64,000 nucleotides of DNA from Chitinophagaceae bacterium UBA4411 (lineage in GTDB: Bacteria > Bacteroidota > Bacteroidia > Chitinophagales > Chitinophagaceae). The stretch spans positions 186,001 through 250,000 of the forward strand of contig DGQP01000015.1 in assembly GCA_002400415.1 (NCBI GenBank), in the 5' to 3' direction. The first letter of the stretch is position 1. Every line of letters starts with the position of its first letter. Positions 34,987 through 43,187 of this stretch are shown here, one piece after another. The notes under the pieces were generated by a model. The model worked only from the letters and a program-made list of their open reading frames with translations, did not search any database and was not told the origin of the DNA. The position numbers were made by a program, and so were the translations under genes.

Positions 34987-35390
34987 GTTTTTTCAGTTTT
35001 CTTTTGGTATTTAATTCCTTTGAGTTCTGAGTTTTCCAGGTATGGAATTAGTTTTTGAACCAGGCTGCTGATTTTCATTGCGTGAACAGAAAAATTATCA
35101 AACTCTTTTTGATCAATATAGTTTCTATCCAATGCTCTGTATAATTGCGACCTCAATTCACCACAAGAACCTTTGGCAATGTACAGGAATTGTATAAACT
35201 CTCTATTACCCCCTCTTTCAAAGCCTTCGGCTATGTTATCCATGATAGAACCAGCAGATCCTTCAATCTGGTTGATTAACCTGTAACTATGTTTAAACCT
35301 GCCGCCATCAATTAGATCTCCAATTATTTTATTGAGCTTTCTGGCCTCTTTCAAGGAAATGATATCCTCAAATCGTTCAATTTTTGCCAT
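34980..35390 (-). CDS. Four-helix-bundle protein (S23/bAvd fold)
   Basis: 136 residues from the ATG giving MAKIERFEDIISLKEARKLN; the upstream in-frame part is encoded by repeat DNA and is unlikely to be used. Family marks: an N-terminal FEDI-x-x-x-x-EAR motif, QIEGSAGSIMDNIAEGFERG and EFIQFLYIAKGSCGELRSQLYRALD. This is the fold first seen in proteins encoded within 23S rRNA intervening sequences and in the accessory protein of diversity-generating retroelements. Function unproven. It sits between two genes of an otherwise coherent ALDH cluster and is flanked on both sides by 9-bp repeat arrays, one of which overlaps its stop codon. Confidence 0.88.
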   Translation of the reverse strand: MAKIERFEDIISLKEARKLNKIIGDLIDGGRFKHSYRLINQIEGSAGSIMDNIAEGFERGGNREFIQFLYIAKGSCGELRSQLYRALDRNYIDQKEFDNFSVHAMKISSLVQKLIPYLENSELKGIKYQKKTEKTS

Positions 35391-35399
35391 ATAGTATGG

Positions 35400-35487
35400 G
35401 TTTAAAAGTTTTAATAAGTTGAATGAGTTCAAAAAGTTGACTAAGCTACTTCTTGAACATATTGAGCCTCTTAAACCTTTTGAACTC
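35400..35487. repeat. 9-bp repeat array B, with an internal inversion
   Basis: Five units of GTTNAANNN (35400-35444; one is 8 and one is 10 bp), a short centre GCTACTT, then four units in the opposite orientation (CTTGAACAT type, 35452-35487). It fills the gap between the four-helix-bundle gene and the ALDH gene and covers the ALDH stop codon. Confidence 0.8.
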
Positions 35488-36988
35488 AAACGATATTCAC
35501 GTACGCCGACAACCCATGCAATCCCCCCTCTCTCCCAAACCCACTTTCTTTATAACCGCCAAATGGTGATGCGGGGTCGAATTTATTAAACGTATTCGCC
35601 CATACCACACCGGCTCTCATTCGTTTGGTCATATTGAAGATCTTTGATCCTTTATCCGTCCACACACCGGCACTCAACCCGTACGGTGAGTTATTGGCTT
35701 TTTCAATTACTTCATCATCGGTCCGGAAAGTGAGGACTGATAATACAGGTCCAAAAATTTCTTCCTGCGCTATCCGGTTGCTTTGTGCCACATTGGTAAA
35801 AAGGGTGGGGCGGCAGAAGAAGCCTTTGCCCGGCAGGAGGCAACTGCTCTCATACATTTCAGCGCCTTCTTTTTTACCAATGCTGATGTATTTTTTTATC
35901 GTTTCTAATTGTGCTTTTGAATTGATAGCGCCGATATCCGTGTTCTTATCCAACGGATCGCCAACGATCAATGATTCCAGCCGGTCTTTCAATTTCCGGA
36001 TTACCTCTTTAGCCACTGATTCCTGTACATATAATCTTGAACCGGCACAGCACACATGACCCTGGTTAAAAAAGATACCATTGATCACCCCTTCCACGGC
36101 CTGGTCAACCGGGGCATCTTCAAAAATAATATTGGCAGCTTTACCACCGAGTTCCAGTGTCACTTTTTTATTCGTACCGGCAATAGCCCTTTGAATGATC
36201 TTGCCTACTTCTGTAGAACCCGTAAAAGCAATTTTATTAACGCCGGGATGATTAACAATGGCAGCACCAGTAGAGCCGGCCCCGGTTAATATATTTACCA
36301 CACCCGGTGGCAGATCCGCTTCCTGGATGATCTCTGCCAACTTCAGTGCAGTCAGCGGTGTTGTTTCAGCAGGTTTTAATACAACGGTGTTGCCCGTTGC
36401 TAAAGCTGGTGCAATTTTCCAGGCGGCCATTAATAAAGGGAAATTCCAGGGAATGATCTGGCCGGCCACACCCAATGGTTCAGTGCGGCGATTTGGGAAA
36501 GCATATTCTAATTTATCTGCCCAGCCCGCATAATAGAAGAAATGATTGGCAGCAGTGGGTACATCAAAATCACGGCTCTCCCGGATCGGTTTGCCGCCAT
36601 CCAGTGTTTCAATGATGGCGAGTTCTCTTGCTTTTTCCTGCACCATTCTCGCTATGCGGAAAATATACTTAGCTCTTTCTTTAGCCGGCATCTTCTTCCA
36701 TACTTTATCATAAGCAGATCTTGCTGCTTTCACCGCCTTGTCCGCATCAGCCGCATTGGCATCAGCCACTTCGCTCAGCTTTTCCTCATTCGCCGGGTTG
36801 ATGGTATCAAAATATTTTTTTGATATGGGTTTTTGCCACACACCATTAATAAACAGGTCATATTGTTTATTAATGGTTGCCGCACTCTTACTCTCCGGTG
36901 CCGGGGCATAGGTCCAACTGGTATCAAATTTTAGTTTGATCGTGTTGGATTTTGCGGCAGGTTTCTTTTTTACAGTTGCTTTCGCCAT
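35486..36988 (-). CDS. Aldehyde dehydrogenase
   Basis: 500 residues. I start it at the ATG giving MAKATVKKKP; a longer version would add 19 residues encoded by a 9-bp repeat array (reading PFEPIKLIEPIK). The enzyme oxidises an aldehyde with NAD(P)+. Landmarks: GVAGQIIPWNFPLL, VVLKPAETTPL (cofactor), FTGSTEVG, the general base in LELGGKAANIIFE, and the nucleophile in NQGHVCCAGSRL. EIFGPVLSV is the conserved C-terminal element. Its position beside deoC suggests acetaldehyde as a substrate. Its stop codon lies inside a second repeat array that continues to the four-helix-bundle gene. Confidence 0.93.
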   Translation of the reverse strand: MAKATVKKKPAAKSNTIKLKFDTSWTYAPAPESKSAATINKQYDLFINGVWQKPISKKYFDTINPANEEKLSEVADANAADADKAVKAARSAYDKVWKKMPAKERAKYIFRIARMVQEKARELAIIETLDGGKPIRESRDFDVPTAANHFFYYAGWADKLEYAFPNRRTEPLGVAGQIIPWNFPLLMAAWKIAPALATGNTVVLKPAETTPLTALKLAEIIQEADLPPGVVNILTGAGSTGAAIVNHPGVNKIAFTGSTEVGKIIQRAIAGTNKKVTLELGGKAANIIFEDAPVDQAVEGVINGIFFNQGHVCCAGSRLYVQESVAKEVIRKLKDRLESLIVGDPLDKNTDIGAINSKAQLETIKKYISIGKKEGAEMYESSCLLPGKGFFCRPTLFTNVAQSNRIAQEEIFGPVLSVLTFRTDDEVIEKANNSPYGLSAGVWTDKGSKIFNMTKRMRAGVVWANTFNKFDPASPFGGYKESGFGREGGLHGLSAYVNIV

Positions 36989-36996
36989 TTTTATTG

Positions 36997-37041
36997 GTTC
37001 AATGAGTTTAATAGGTTCAAATGGTTTTAGAGGTTGGTCAA
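36997..37041. repeat. 9-bp repeat array C
   Basis: Five in-phase units close to GTTCAATGA, directly upstream of the ALDH start; on the coding strand they would read as PFEPIKLIEPIK if translated. Same unit family and orientation as array A. Confidence 0.8.
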
Positions 37042-37131
37042 ACATTTATGCATCTTCAACTTGATTTACCCAGGAGACATTAATAGGAATGAACTCTGTT
37101 GCCTTGCATTATTCATCTTTTAGTATTCCAA

Positions 37132-37380
37132 TCAACATTTCTTAATAAACCACCACGCTAAAATAATAATGAGTGCCAATTTTACTAACGCAAAAATTCC
37201 TTCAGCTATACTTGGTTTTACACAATTTTCACAAAATAACCGCATCCCATAATGTTCCCTTCCGCCATACCAGAGGCGTTTTCCAAAAATTCCTGTAGTT
37301 TTTGAACGACCTGTATAAACTTCTTTTCGAACACCTGTACCTTCTTCAATTTTTCTTCCACAATTATAACAAGTAGGCAT
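37132..37380 (-). CDS. Small zinc-ribbon membrane protein
   Basis: 82 residues. An N-terminal CYNCGRK (CxxC) and a later CENC (CxxC) form a probable zinc ribbon; between them are basic, glycine-rich segments. A single C-terminal membrane helix (about 58-78, IFALVKLALIIILAWWFI) ends in KKC, giving an N-in anchor if the ribbon is cytoplasmic. I recognise no named family. It lies between deoC and the active ALDH on the same strand, 68 nt from deoC, so co-expression is possible. Confidence 0.68.
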   Translation of the reverse strand: MPTCYNCGRKIEEGTGVRKEVYTGRSKTTGIFGKRLWYGGREHYGMRLFCENCVKPSIAEGIFALVKLALIIILAWWFIKKC

Positions 37381-37420
37381 CGCTCTTTAATATTTAAATA
37401 CAGAAATGACTATTTGATCT

Positions 37421-37450
37421 AACTTCCCCCTTTAGGGGGATAGGGGGCTT
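37421..37450 (-). repeat. G/C-rich palindromic repeat at the deoC stop
   Basis: AACTTCCCCCTTTAGGGGGA followed by TAGGGGGCTT: a hairpin CCCCCTTTAGGGGG plus a further G5C block. It touches the deoC stop codon and could act as its terminator. From memory this unit is common between genes in Bacteroidota. Confidence 0.65.
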
Positions 37451-38381
37451 AATCCACACTAAAATAATTTGCACTCTGGTACAATCCCGTTTCTCCTTTA
37501 ACAATCTGCATCAGCACATCATTGGCCAAACTGCTGGCGCCAAACCGGAACCATTCATTGTTCAACCAGTCCTCACCCAGCACTTCTTTCACCATTACCA
37601 AATAATGCAGGGCCAGTTTTGATTTGGAAATACCACCGGCCGGTTTCATACCGATCATTTTTCCGGTTTTATAATAAAAATCACGGATTGCCTCCAGCAT
37701 GACTAAAGTAACAGGCATCGTTGCGGCGGGCTGGATTTTGCCCGTGGATGTTTTAATAAAATCAGCCCCGGCATGCATGGCTATATCACTGGCGCGGCGT
37801 ACCTTATCATAAGTACCCAGCTCACCCGTCTCTAATATTACTTTTAACCGGGCTTCGCCGCAGGCCTCTTTGATGGCAGCTATTTCATCAAACACAAAAT
37901 TGTACTCACCGGCGTGAAATTTACCACGGCTGATCACCATGTCCACTTCATCGGCGCCCTGCGCCACGGCATACCTGGTATCCCTGATCTTGATTTCTCT
38001 TGTGGCCTGCCCGCTTGGGAAAGCTGTAGCCACAGAAGCTACTTTTATCCCCGAACCTTCCAGCGCTTTTTTGGCCACTTTCACCATGGTGGGGTACACA
38101 CACACTGCCGCCACGGTGGGAATGCCGGGTACGGCATCATGCGGGTGCATGGCTTTGTAGCAAAGTTGTTTCACTTTACCATCGGTATCCTTCCCTTCCA
38201 GTGTCGTGAGATCGATCATATTCAGGACCAGTTTCAAACCGTTCATCTTGGTTTCGTTCTTGATACTGCGTTTGGTAAAACGGGAAGCCCTTTCTTCCAC
38301 TCCCACCTGGTCGATATGGGGAGAAAGGGAAAAACCGGTCTGCAGGTCCGGAGCTGGCTTTATTGATTTGGCAACCGCCAT
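37449..38381 (-). CDS. deoC: Deoxyribose-phosphate aldolase
   Basis: 310 residues, the longer DeoC type. Cleaves 2-deoxyribose-5-phosphate to acetaldehyde and glyceraldehyde-3-phosphate. Landmarks: MIDLTTLEG (substrate/acid region), VAAVCVYPTMV, ADEVDMVISRG, LKVILETGEL, the Schiff-base lysine in ADFIKTSTGK and the phosphate loop KPAGGISK. The N-terminal 45 residues precede the core and lack a signal. Its stop codon leads straight into a G/C-rich palindromic repeat that may serve as its terminator. Downstream ALDH genes fit removal of the acetaldehyde product. Confidence 0.95.
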   Translation of the reverse strand: MAVAKSIKPAPDLQTGFSLSPHIDQVGVEERASRFTKRSIKNETKMNGLKLVLNMIDLTTLEGKDTDGKVKQLCYKAMHPHDAVPGIPTVAAVCVYPTMVKVAKKALEGSGIKVASVATAFPSGQATREIKIRDTRYAVAQGADEVDMVISRGKFHAGEYNFVFDEIAAIKEACGEARLKVILETGELGTYDKVRRASDIAMHAGADFIKTSTGKIQPAATMPVTLVMLEAIRDFYYKTGKMIGMKPAGGISKSKLALHYLVMVKEVLGEDWLNNEWFRFGASSLANDVLMQIVKGETGLYQSANYFSVD

Positions 38382-38585
38382 AACTTGGATAGTATTAAAG
38401 AATCAAATGTAGCTAAAGTTACAGTAACAGGAAGGCGGAGAGCCCGCTGCACACCGGGAATATCGAAAGCCCTGCCATCCATAAAGTCTTTCTGTTTGGT
38501 TTGCATTGATTACTTTAAATTCGGAATTCATTTCCACCGCAAGTATCACCAGGAAAAATCATCTAACAAAAAAAACTATACTGCA

Positions 38586-41500
38586 ATGAGAAAAACCAGG
38601 CTTCTCCCCAAACTGGTGTTGGCATTGATGTCACTTGCTGCAGCCACCCAGTCCCGGGCCCAGGCTACTTTCCCGGAAAATGGTGTTGCTGACCCCCGGC
38701 ACGGACATTATGCTTTCACCAATGCGACTGTTGTAAAAGATGGATCAACCACGCTGACCAATGCTACTGTCATTATTAAAGATGGCAGGATTGTATCAGT
38801 AGGCAGCAATCTCAAAGCCCCGGCCGGAGCTGTTGAGATCGATTGTAAAGGGAAATATATTTATCCTTCCTTTATTGACATCTACGCTGATTACGGAACA
38901 CCGGCTCCGCAAAGAACCGGCGGTGGCGGCGGTTTCAATTTTGCCCAGCAACCACAATTAGAAACAGCTGTTAAAGGACCCTATGGCTGGAACCAGGCTA
39001 TTAAAAGTGATGTGGATGCTTACAAAGTTTTTGCAGTGGACGACTCAAAGGCGAAACCACTCCGTGAACTGGGTTTCGGCGCTGTACTTTCCCATGTAAA
39101 AGATGGTATTGCCCGGGGAACAGGCGCTGTTGTTTCTCTCGCCAGCGAAAAAGAAAATCTCGTTGTTATAAAAGAGAAAGCATCTGCTCATTATTCGTTC
39201 AGTAAGGGAACTTCTTCGCAAAGCTACCCGGGTTCCATGATGGGTATGATCGCATTGCTGCGCCAGACCTACCTCGATGCCCAATGGTATAAAAGCAAGC
39301 CCGCAGCTGAAGGCTTTAACCTCAGCCTGCAGGCCTGGAATGATAATCAGGCACTGCCACAGATTTTCGAAGCCAATGACAAGTGGAATGACCTTCGTGC
39401 AGACAGGATCGGTGATGAATTTGGTGTGCAATATATTCTGAAAGCGGGCCAGAACGAATACCAGCGTATAAAGGAAATGAAAGCAACTAATGCTTCTTTT
39501 ATCCTTCCATTGAATTATCCGCAGGCCCAGGATGTGGAAGATCCAAGCGAGGCGAGATTTGTTTCCCTGAAAGACATGAAACACTGGGAACTGGCTCCCA
39601 CACTGGCTGCTTCTTTCGAAAAGGCCGGTATCCCTTTTTGCCTTACTACCGCTGATCTGAGATCCGTTAATCAATTCTGGATGAATTTAAGGAAGGCGAT
39701 GGAGTATGGACTGAGCGAAAATAAAGCTATGGAAGCGCTGACAAAAACACCGGCCACTTTATTAGGAGTGTATGATAAAGTGGGAAGTATTGATGCAGGT
39801 AAGCTGGCTAATTTCCTTATCACAAATGGTCCAATCTTCAGCGAGAAGACAATCATCCTGCAGAACTGGGTGCAGGGTATAAAATATACAGTGAAAGAAG
39901 ATATGTCTGATAAGATCGGAATCTATAACCTGGTGGTGAACACACCCGCGGGCACAGAAAATTATACATTAGATGTAAAGAGTGGTTCTTCCGTAACCAT
40001 GTTTGTAAAAGATACTCTCAACTCCAAACTCAGTTTTGATGGTAAGATTGTAAAACTTAATTATGCGCCCATGGTTCGCCGCCAGCGTCCCCCCGGTGCA
40101 CCTGATGGCGGGCAAAGGCCTGCAGGTGGCGGTTTTCCCGGAAGAGGTGCTGCAACTGCTGACCCGGCATTACCGGCAACAGCTACAAGGCTTACGGGTA
40201 TCAGTAATGGCACTGAATGGAATGGAACCGGTACTGATTCATTGGGTAATCCTTTAACCTGGACCGCCTCTTTTGTAAAAGCAGCCGAAGTAAAACCGGA
40301 TTCGGCTAAAAAGAAAGAAGCTCCTGTTGTCGGAAAAGTGACTTATCCCTTCGAACCCTTTGGGTGGGAAGAGGGAGATGCTCCAAAGCAGGAAACTATT
40401 CTTATTAAGAATGCAACTGTGTGGACCAATGAAAGTGAAGGTGTGTTGCAGAACAGTGATGTGCTGATCAAAAATGGCAAGATCGCGGGTGTTGGTAAAA
40501 ATCTTTCTGATCCTGCTGCCCGCGTAATAGATGGCACTGGTAAACATGTAACACCCGGTATCATTGATGAACACTCGCATATTGCTGCGGCTTCTATCAA
40601 TGAAGGTGGCCAATCTGTAACTTCCGAAGTTCGTATTGCTGATAACCTGAACCCGGAAGATATCAATATTTATCGTCAGCTGAGTGGCGGGGTTACCACC
40701 TCCCACATTCTTCACGGTTCCGCCAATGTGATCGGCGGCCAGACACAGTTGATCAAACTCCGCTGGGGTCAGAATGATGATGATCTGAAATTTAAGAACT
40801 GGACCGGCCAGATCAAATTTGCGCTGGGTGAGAATGTAAAACGTTCTTCAGCGCCATTGGGTAATAATCGTTACCCGGATACAAGAATGGGAGTGGAACA
40901 GGTGCTGACCGATGCATTTACAAGAGCAAAAGATTACCAGCGGGTCTGGAAAGAATACAATGCCGCGAAAGAAAAATTACTGAAAGAAAAGAAATCAACC
41001 GCTTCATTGGCGATGCCACGCCGTGATCTTGAATTAGACGCGTTGGTGGAGATACTGGAGAAAAAACGTTTCATCACCTGCCACTCTTATGTGCAGAGTG
41101 AGATCAACAGTGCGATGGAAGTGGCTAACAGGATGGGATATACGGTTAATACATTTACCCATATTCTTGAGGGTTACAAAGTTGCTGATAAAATGCTGAA
41201 GCATGGTTCTTTTGCTTCCACCTTCTCTGACTGGTGGGCTTATAAAATGGAAGTGGAAGATGCCATTCCTTACAATGCGGCCATTATGCAAAAAGTGGGG
41301 TTAACGGTAGCTATTAACAGTGATGATGCTGAAATGGCCCGCCGCCTGAACCAGGAAGCGGCTAAAATTGTGAAATATGGCGGGGTAACAGAAGAAGAGG
41401 CTTTGAAAATGGTAACCCTGAACCCTGCTAAAATGTTGCATGTGGATGATAAAGTTGGTAGTTTAAAAACGGGTAAGGATGGTGATGTGGTATTGTGGAG

Positions 41501-41765
41501 TGATAACCCGCTGAGCATTTATGCAAAACCACTTTATACCATCGTGGACGGAACAATTTATTTTGACCGCCAGAAGGATGAGCAATTGCAAAAGCTGGTT
41601 GATGCTGAAAGATTGCGTCTTATCCGTAAAATGAACGGGGAAAAAAGAAGCGGGGCCCCGGTGATACCGGCACAACCAAGCTACCAGATCATGCATACAT
41701 GTATGGATCATGGTCACAGCCATGGTTTACTGGTGGTGGACGCAGATGACATTACTAACGACTAA
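38586..41765 (+). CDS. Secreted tandem amidohydrolase-like protein
   Basis: 1,059 residues from the ATG with a signal peptide (MRKTRLLPKLVLALMSLAAA, ending SRAQ). It holds two amidohydrolase-like halves joined by a Gly/Pro-rich linker (about 498-525). The first half (about 40-490) ends its beta-sandwich with YIYPSFIDIYADYG, where active enzymes have a metal-binding HxH. The second half (about 600-1,015) keeps the metal site: H663-S-H665 in PGIIDEHSHI, H833 in ITCHSY, a His in FTHILEG and D913 in INSDDAE. So only the second half should be catalytic. The tail is His-rich (HTCMDHGHSHG). It resembles imidazolonepropionase-type exported hydrolases; the substrate is unknown. Confidence 0.86.
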   Translation: MRKTRLLPKLVLALMSLAAATQSRAQATFPENGVADPRHGHYAFTNATVVKDGSTTLTNATVIIKDGRIVSVGSNLKAPAGAVEIDCKGKYIYPSFIDIYADYGTPAPQRTGGGGGFNFAQQPQLETAVKGPYGWNQAIKSDVDAYKVFAVDDSKAKPLRELGFGAVLSHVKDGIARGTGAVVSLASEKENLVVIKEKASAHYSFSKGTSSQSYPGSMMGMIALLRQTYLDAQWYKSKPAAEGFNLSLQAWNDNQALPQIFEANDKWNDLRADRIGDEFGVQYILKAGQNEYQRIKEMKATNASFILPLNYPQAQDVEDPSEARFVSLKDMKHWELAPTLAASFEKAGIPFCLTTADLRSVNQFWMNLRKAMEYGLSENKAMEALTKTPATLLGVYDKVGSIDAGKLANFLITNGPIFSEKTIILQNWVQGIKYTVKEDMSDKIGIYNLVVNTPAGTENYTLDVKSGSSVTMFVKDTLNSKLSFDGKIVKLNYAPMVRRQRPPGAPDGGQRPAGGGFPGRGAATADPALPATATRLTGISNGTEWNGTGTDSLGNPLTWTASFVKAAEVKPDSAKKKEAPVVGKVTYPFEPFGWEEGDAPKQETILIKNATVWTNESEGVLQNSDVLIKNGKIAGVGKNLSDPAARVIDGTGKHVTPGIIDEHSHIAAASINEGGQSVTSEVRIADNLNPEDINIYRQLSGGVTTSHILHGSANVIGGQTQLIKLRWGQNDDDLKFKNWTGQIKFALGENVKRSSAPLGNNRYPDTRMGVEQVLTDAFTRAKDYQRVWKEYNAAKEKLLKEKKSTASLAMPRRDLELDALVEILEKKRFITCHSYVQSEINSAMEVANRMGYTVNTFTHILEGYKVADKMLKHGSFASTFSDWWAYKMEVEDAIPYNAAIMQKVGLTVAINSDDAEMARRLNQEAAKIVKYGGVTEEEALKMVTLNPAKMLHVDDKVGSLKTGKDGDVVLWSDNPLSIYAKPLYTIVDGTIYFDRQKDEQLQKLVDAERLRLIRKMNGEKRSGAPVIPAQPSYQIMHTCMDHGHSHGLLVVDADDITND

Positions 41766-41776
41766 AATCATTGAAC

Positions 41777-43108
41777 ATGAAAAAAATATTTTTAGCGATA
41801 TCGGTCTTTTGTTTCCTGGGAGCAACAGCGCAGGAAACGGTATTGCCGGCCAAACCGCAAAAGGGACTGATCTTTATCAAGAATGCCACGATACATGTTG
41901 GCAATGGAAAAGTAATTGAGAACGGAACCATCAGGATCAGAGATGGCAAGATCGAGGAAGTGGGGGCGAATGTGTCCATACCTGCTGATGACGTCCAGGT
42001 GTTTGATGTGAAAGGGAAACATGTCTATCCCGGCCTGATCCTGCCCACGAGCAACCTGGGTCTTGTAGGGATCAATTCTGTTCGTGCCACACAGGATGTA
42101 AGAGAAATTGGCGATATGAATCCGAATGTAAGATCATTAGTAGCTTACAATACTGATTCAAAAGTGATCAACACACTCCGTTCAAATGGTATCCTGCTGG
42201 CCAACGTGGTTCCTGAAGGCAGTTTTGTTGCAGGAACATCATCTGTAGTACAGCTGGATGCATGGAACTGGCAGGATGCTGCCTATAAATCAGATGAAGG
42301 TCTGCATGTTTATATGCCAACATTAATGCCCCGCCCGAGTTTTGGAAGGTTTGGGGGCGGCGGGGGCGGTGGCCCGCAGGCGCCGGCAGCTGATCCTGTA
42401 AAAGAAGGGTTGGAAAAAATAGAAGGATTGAAAACATTCTTCCGGGAGGCTAAAGCTTATTTGGGTGAGACCAAACACGAAGAAACCAACCTGAAGTTTG
42501 AAGCCGTAAAGGGACTGTTCGATAAAAAACAAAAACTCTATGTTCATGCTAATACGGTCAAGCAAATACTCGTGGCACTGGATTTTGTAAAGGAGTTTGG
42601 CTTTGATATGGTGATCGTGGGAGGAAGTGATAGCTGGCAACTGGCTGACCTGTTGAAAAAGAACAATGTGTCGGTTATCCTTCAGCAACCACATAGCCTG
42701 CCGACCGGCGAGGATGATGATGTTGACCAGCCGTATAAAACAGCGGCTGCATTACAAAAAGCAGGTGTCTTATTCGCCATTTCTGATGATGATGCACAAA
42801 CCCGCGGTCGGAACCTTGCCTTTAATGCCGGCACCGCAGCAGCATATGGCTTATCAAAAGAAGAAGCGCTGGCTGCTATTTCGCTGAACGCAGCTAAGAT
42901 CATGGGTATGGCTGACCAGACAGGAAGTATTGAAGCAGGTAAAGATGCCAATATTGTAGTGAGTGACGGAGATATTCTCGATATGCGTACAAGCAATGTT
43001 ACGGATGCATTTATTCAGGGAAGGAAGATAGATCTGACTGATAAACACAAATTGCTGAATGAACGGTATGAGCAGAAATATGATCTGAAAAAGCCCAAGC
43101 CATTCTGA
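41777..43108 (+). CDS. Secreted amidohydrolase-like protein lacking HxH
   Basis: 443 residues from the ATG giving MKKIFLAISVFCFLGATAQ (signal peptide about 1-19). It starts 11 nt after the tandem amidohydrolase gene and shares its fold: FIKNATIHVGNGKVIENGTI, then HVYPGLILPTSNLG, where HxH would be expected. A later histidine (LYVHAN) and the aspartate (ISDDDAQTRGR) are kept. A glycine run (about 188-200) interrupts the barrel. The absence of HxH suggests a degenerate partner of the upstream enzyme. A strong terminator follows. Confidence 0.83.
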   Translation: MKKIFLAISVFCFLGATAQETVLPAKPQKGLIFIKNATIHVGNGKVIENGTIRIRDGKIEEVGANVSIPADDVQVFDVKGKHVYPGLILPTSNLGLVGINSVRATQDVREIGDMNPNVRSLVAYNTDSKVINTLRSNGILLANVVPEGSFVAGTSSVVQLDAWNWQDAAYKSDEGLHVYMPTLMPRPSFGRFGGGGGGGPQAPAADPVKEGLEKIEGLKTFFREAKAYLGETKHEETNLKFEAVKGLFDKKQKLYVHANTVKQILVALDFVKEFGFDMVIVGGSDSWQLADLLKKNNVSVILQQPHSLPTGEDDDVDQPYKTAAALQKAGVLFAISDDDAQTRGRNLAFNAGTAAAYGLSKEEALAAISLNAAKIMGMADQTGSIEAGKDANIVVSDGDILDMRTSNVTDAFIQGRKIDLTDKHKLLNERYEQKYDLKKPKPF

Positions 43109-43130
43109 TAAACCAACAATAGAAACAATG

Positions 43131-43158
43131 AAGCCCCGCTGTTTGCGGGGCTTTTGTT
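43131..43158 (+). terminator. Terminator of the amidohydrolase pair
   Basis: A 9-bp stem AAGCCCCGC/GCGGGGCTT with loop TGTTT, then TTGTTT. Confidence 0.88.
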
Positions 43159-43187
43159 TGAAAAAACCGTCCAGGGTTTAATATGTT

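Noticed and set aside
34980..35390. Diversity-generating retroelement
   Set aside because: The four-helix-bundle protein shares the fold of the accessory Avd protein, but I see no reverse transcriptase, no template/variable repeat pair and no variable-domain target gene nearby.
35391..35489. 33-codon extension of the four-helix-bundle gene
   Set aside because: It is encoded by repeat array B; the family start is MAKIERFED.
36989..37045. Nineteen extra residues on the ALDH (reading PFEPIKLIEPIK)
   Set aside because: They are encoded by the 9-bp repeat array, and a normal ALDH start lies just inside.
38385..38585. 67-codon extension of the tandem amidohydrolase
   Set aside because: It lacks a signal peptide and hides the one at the ATG at 38586.
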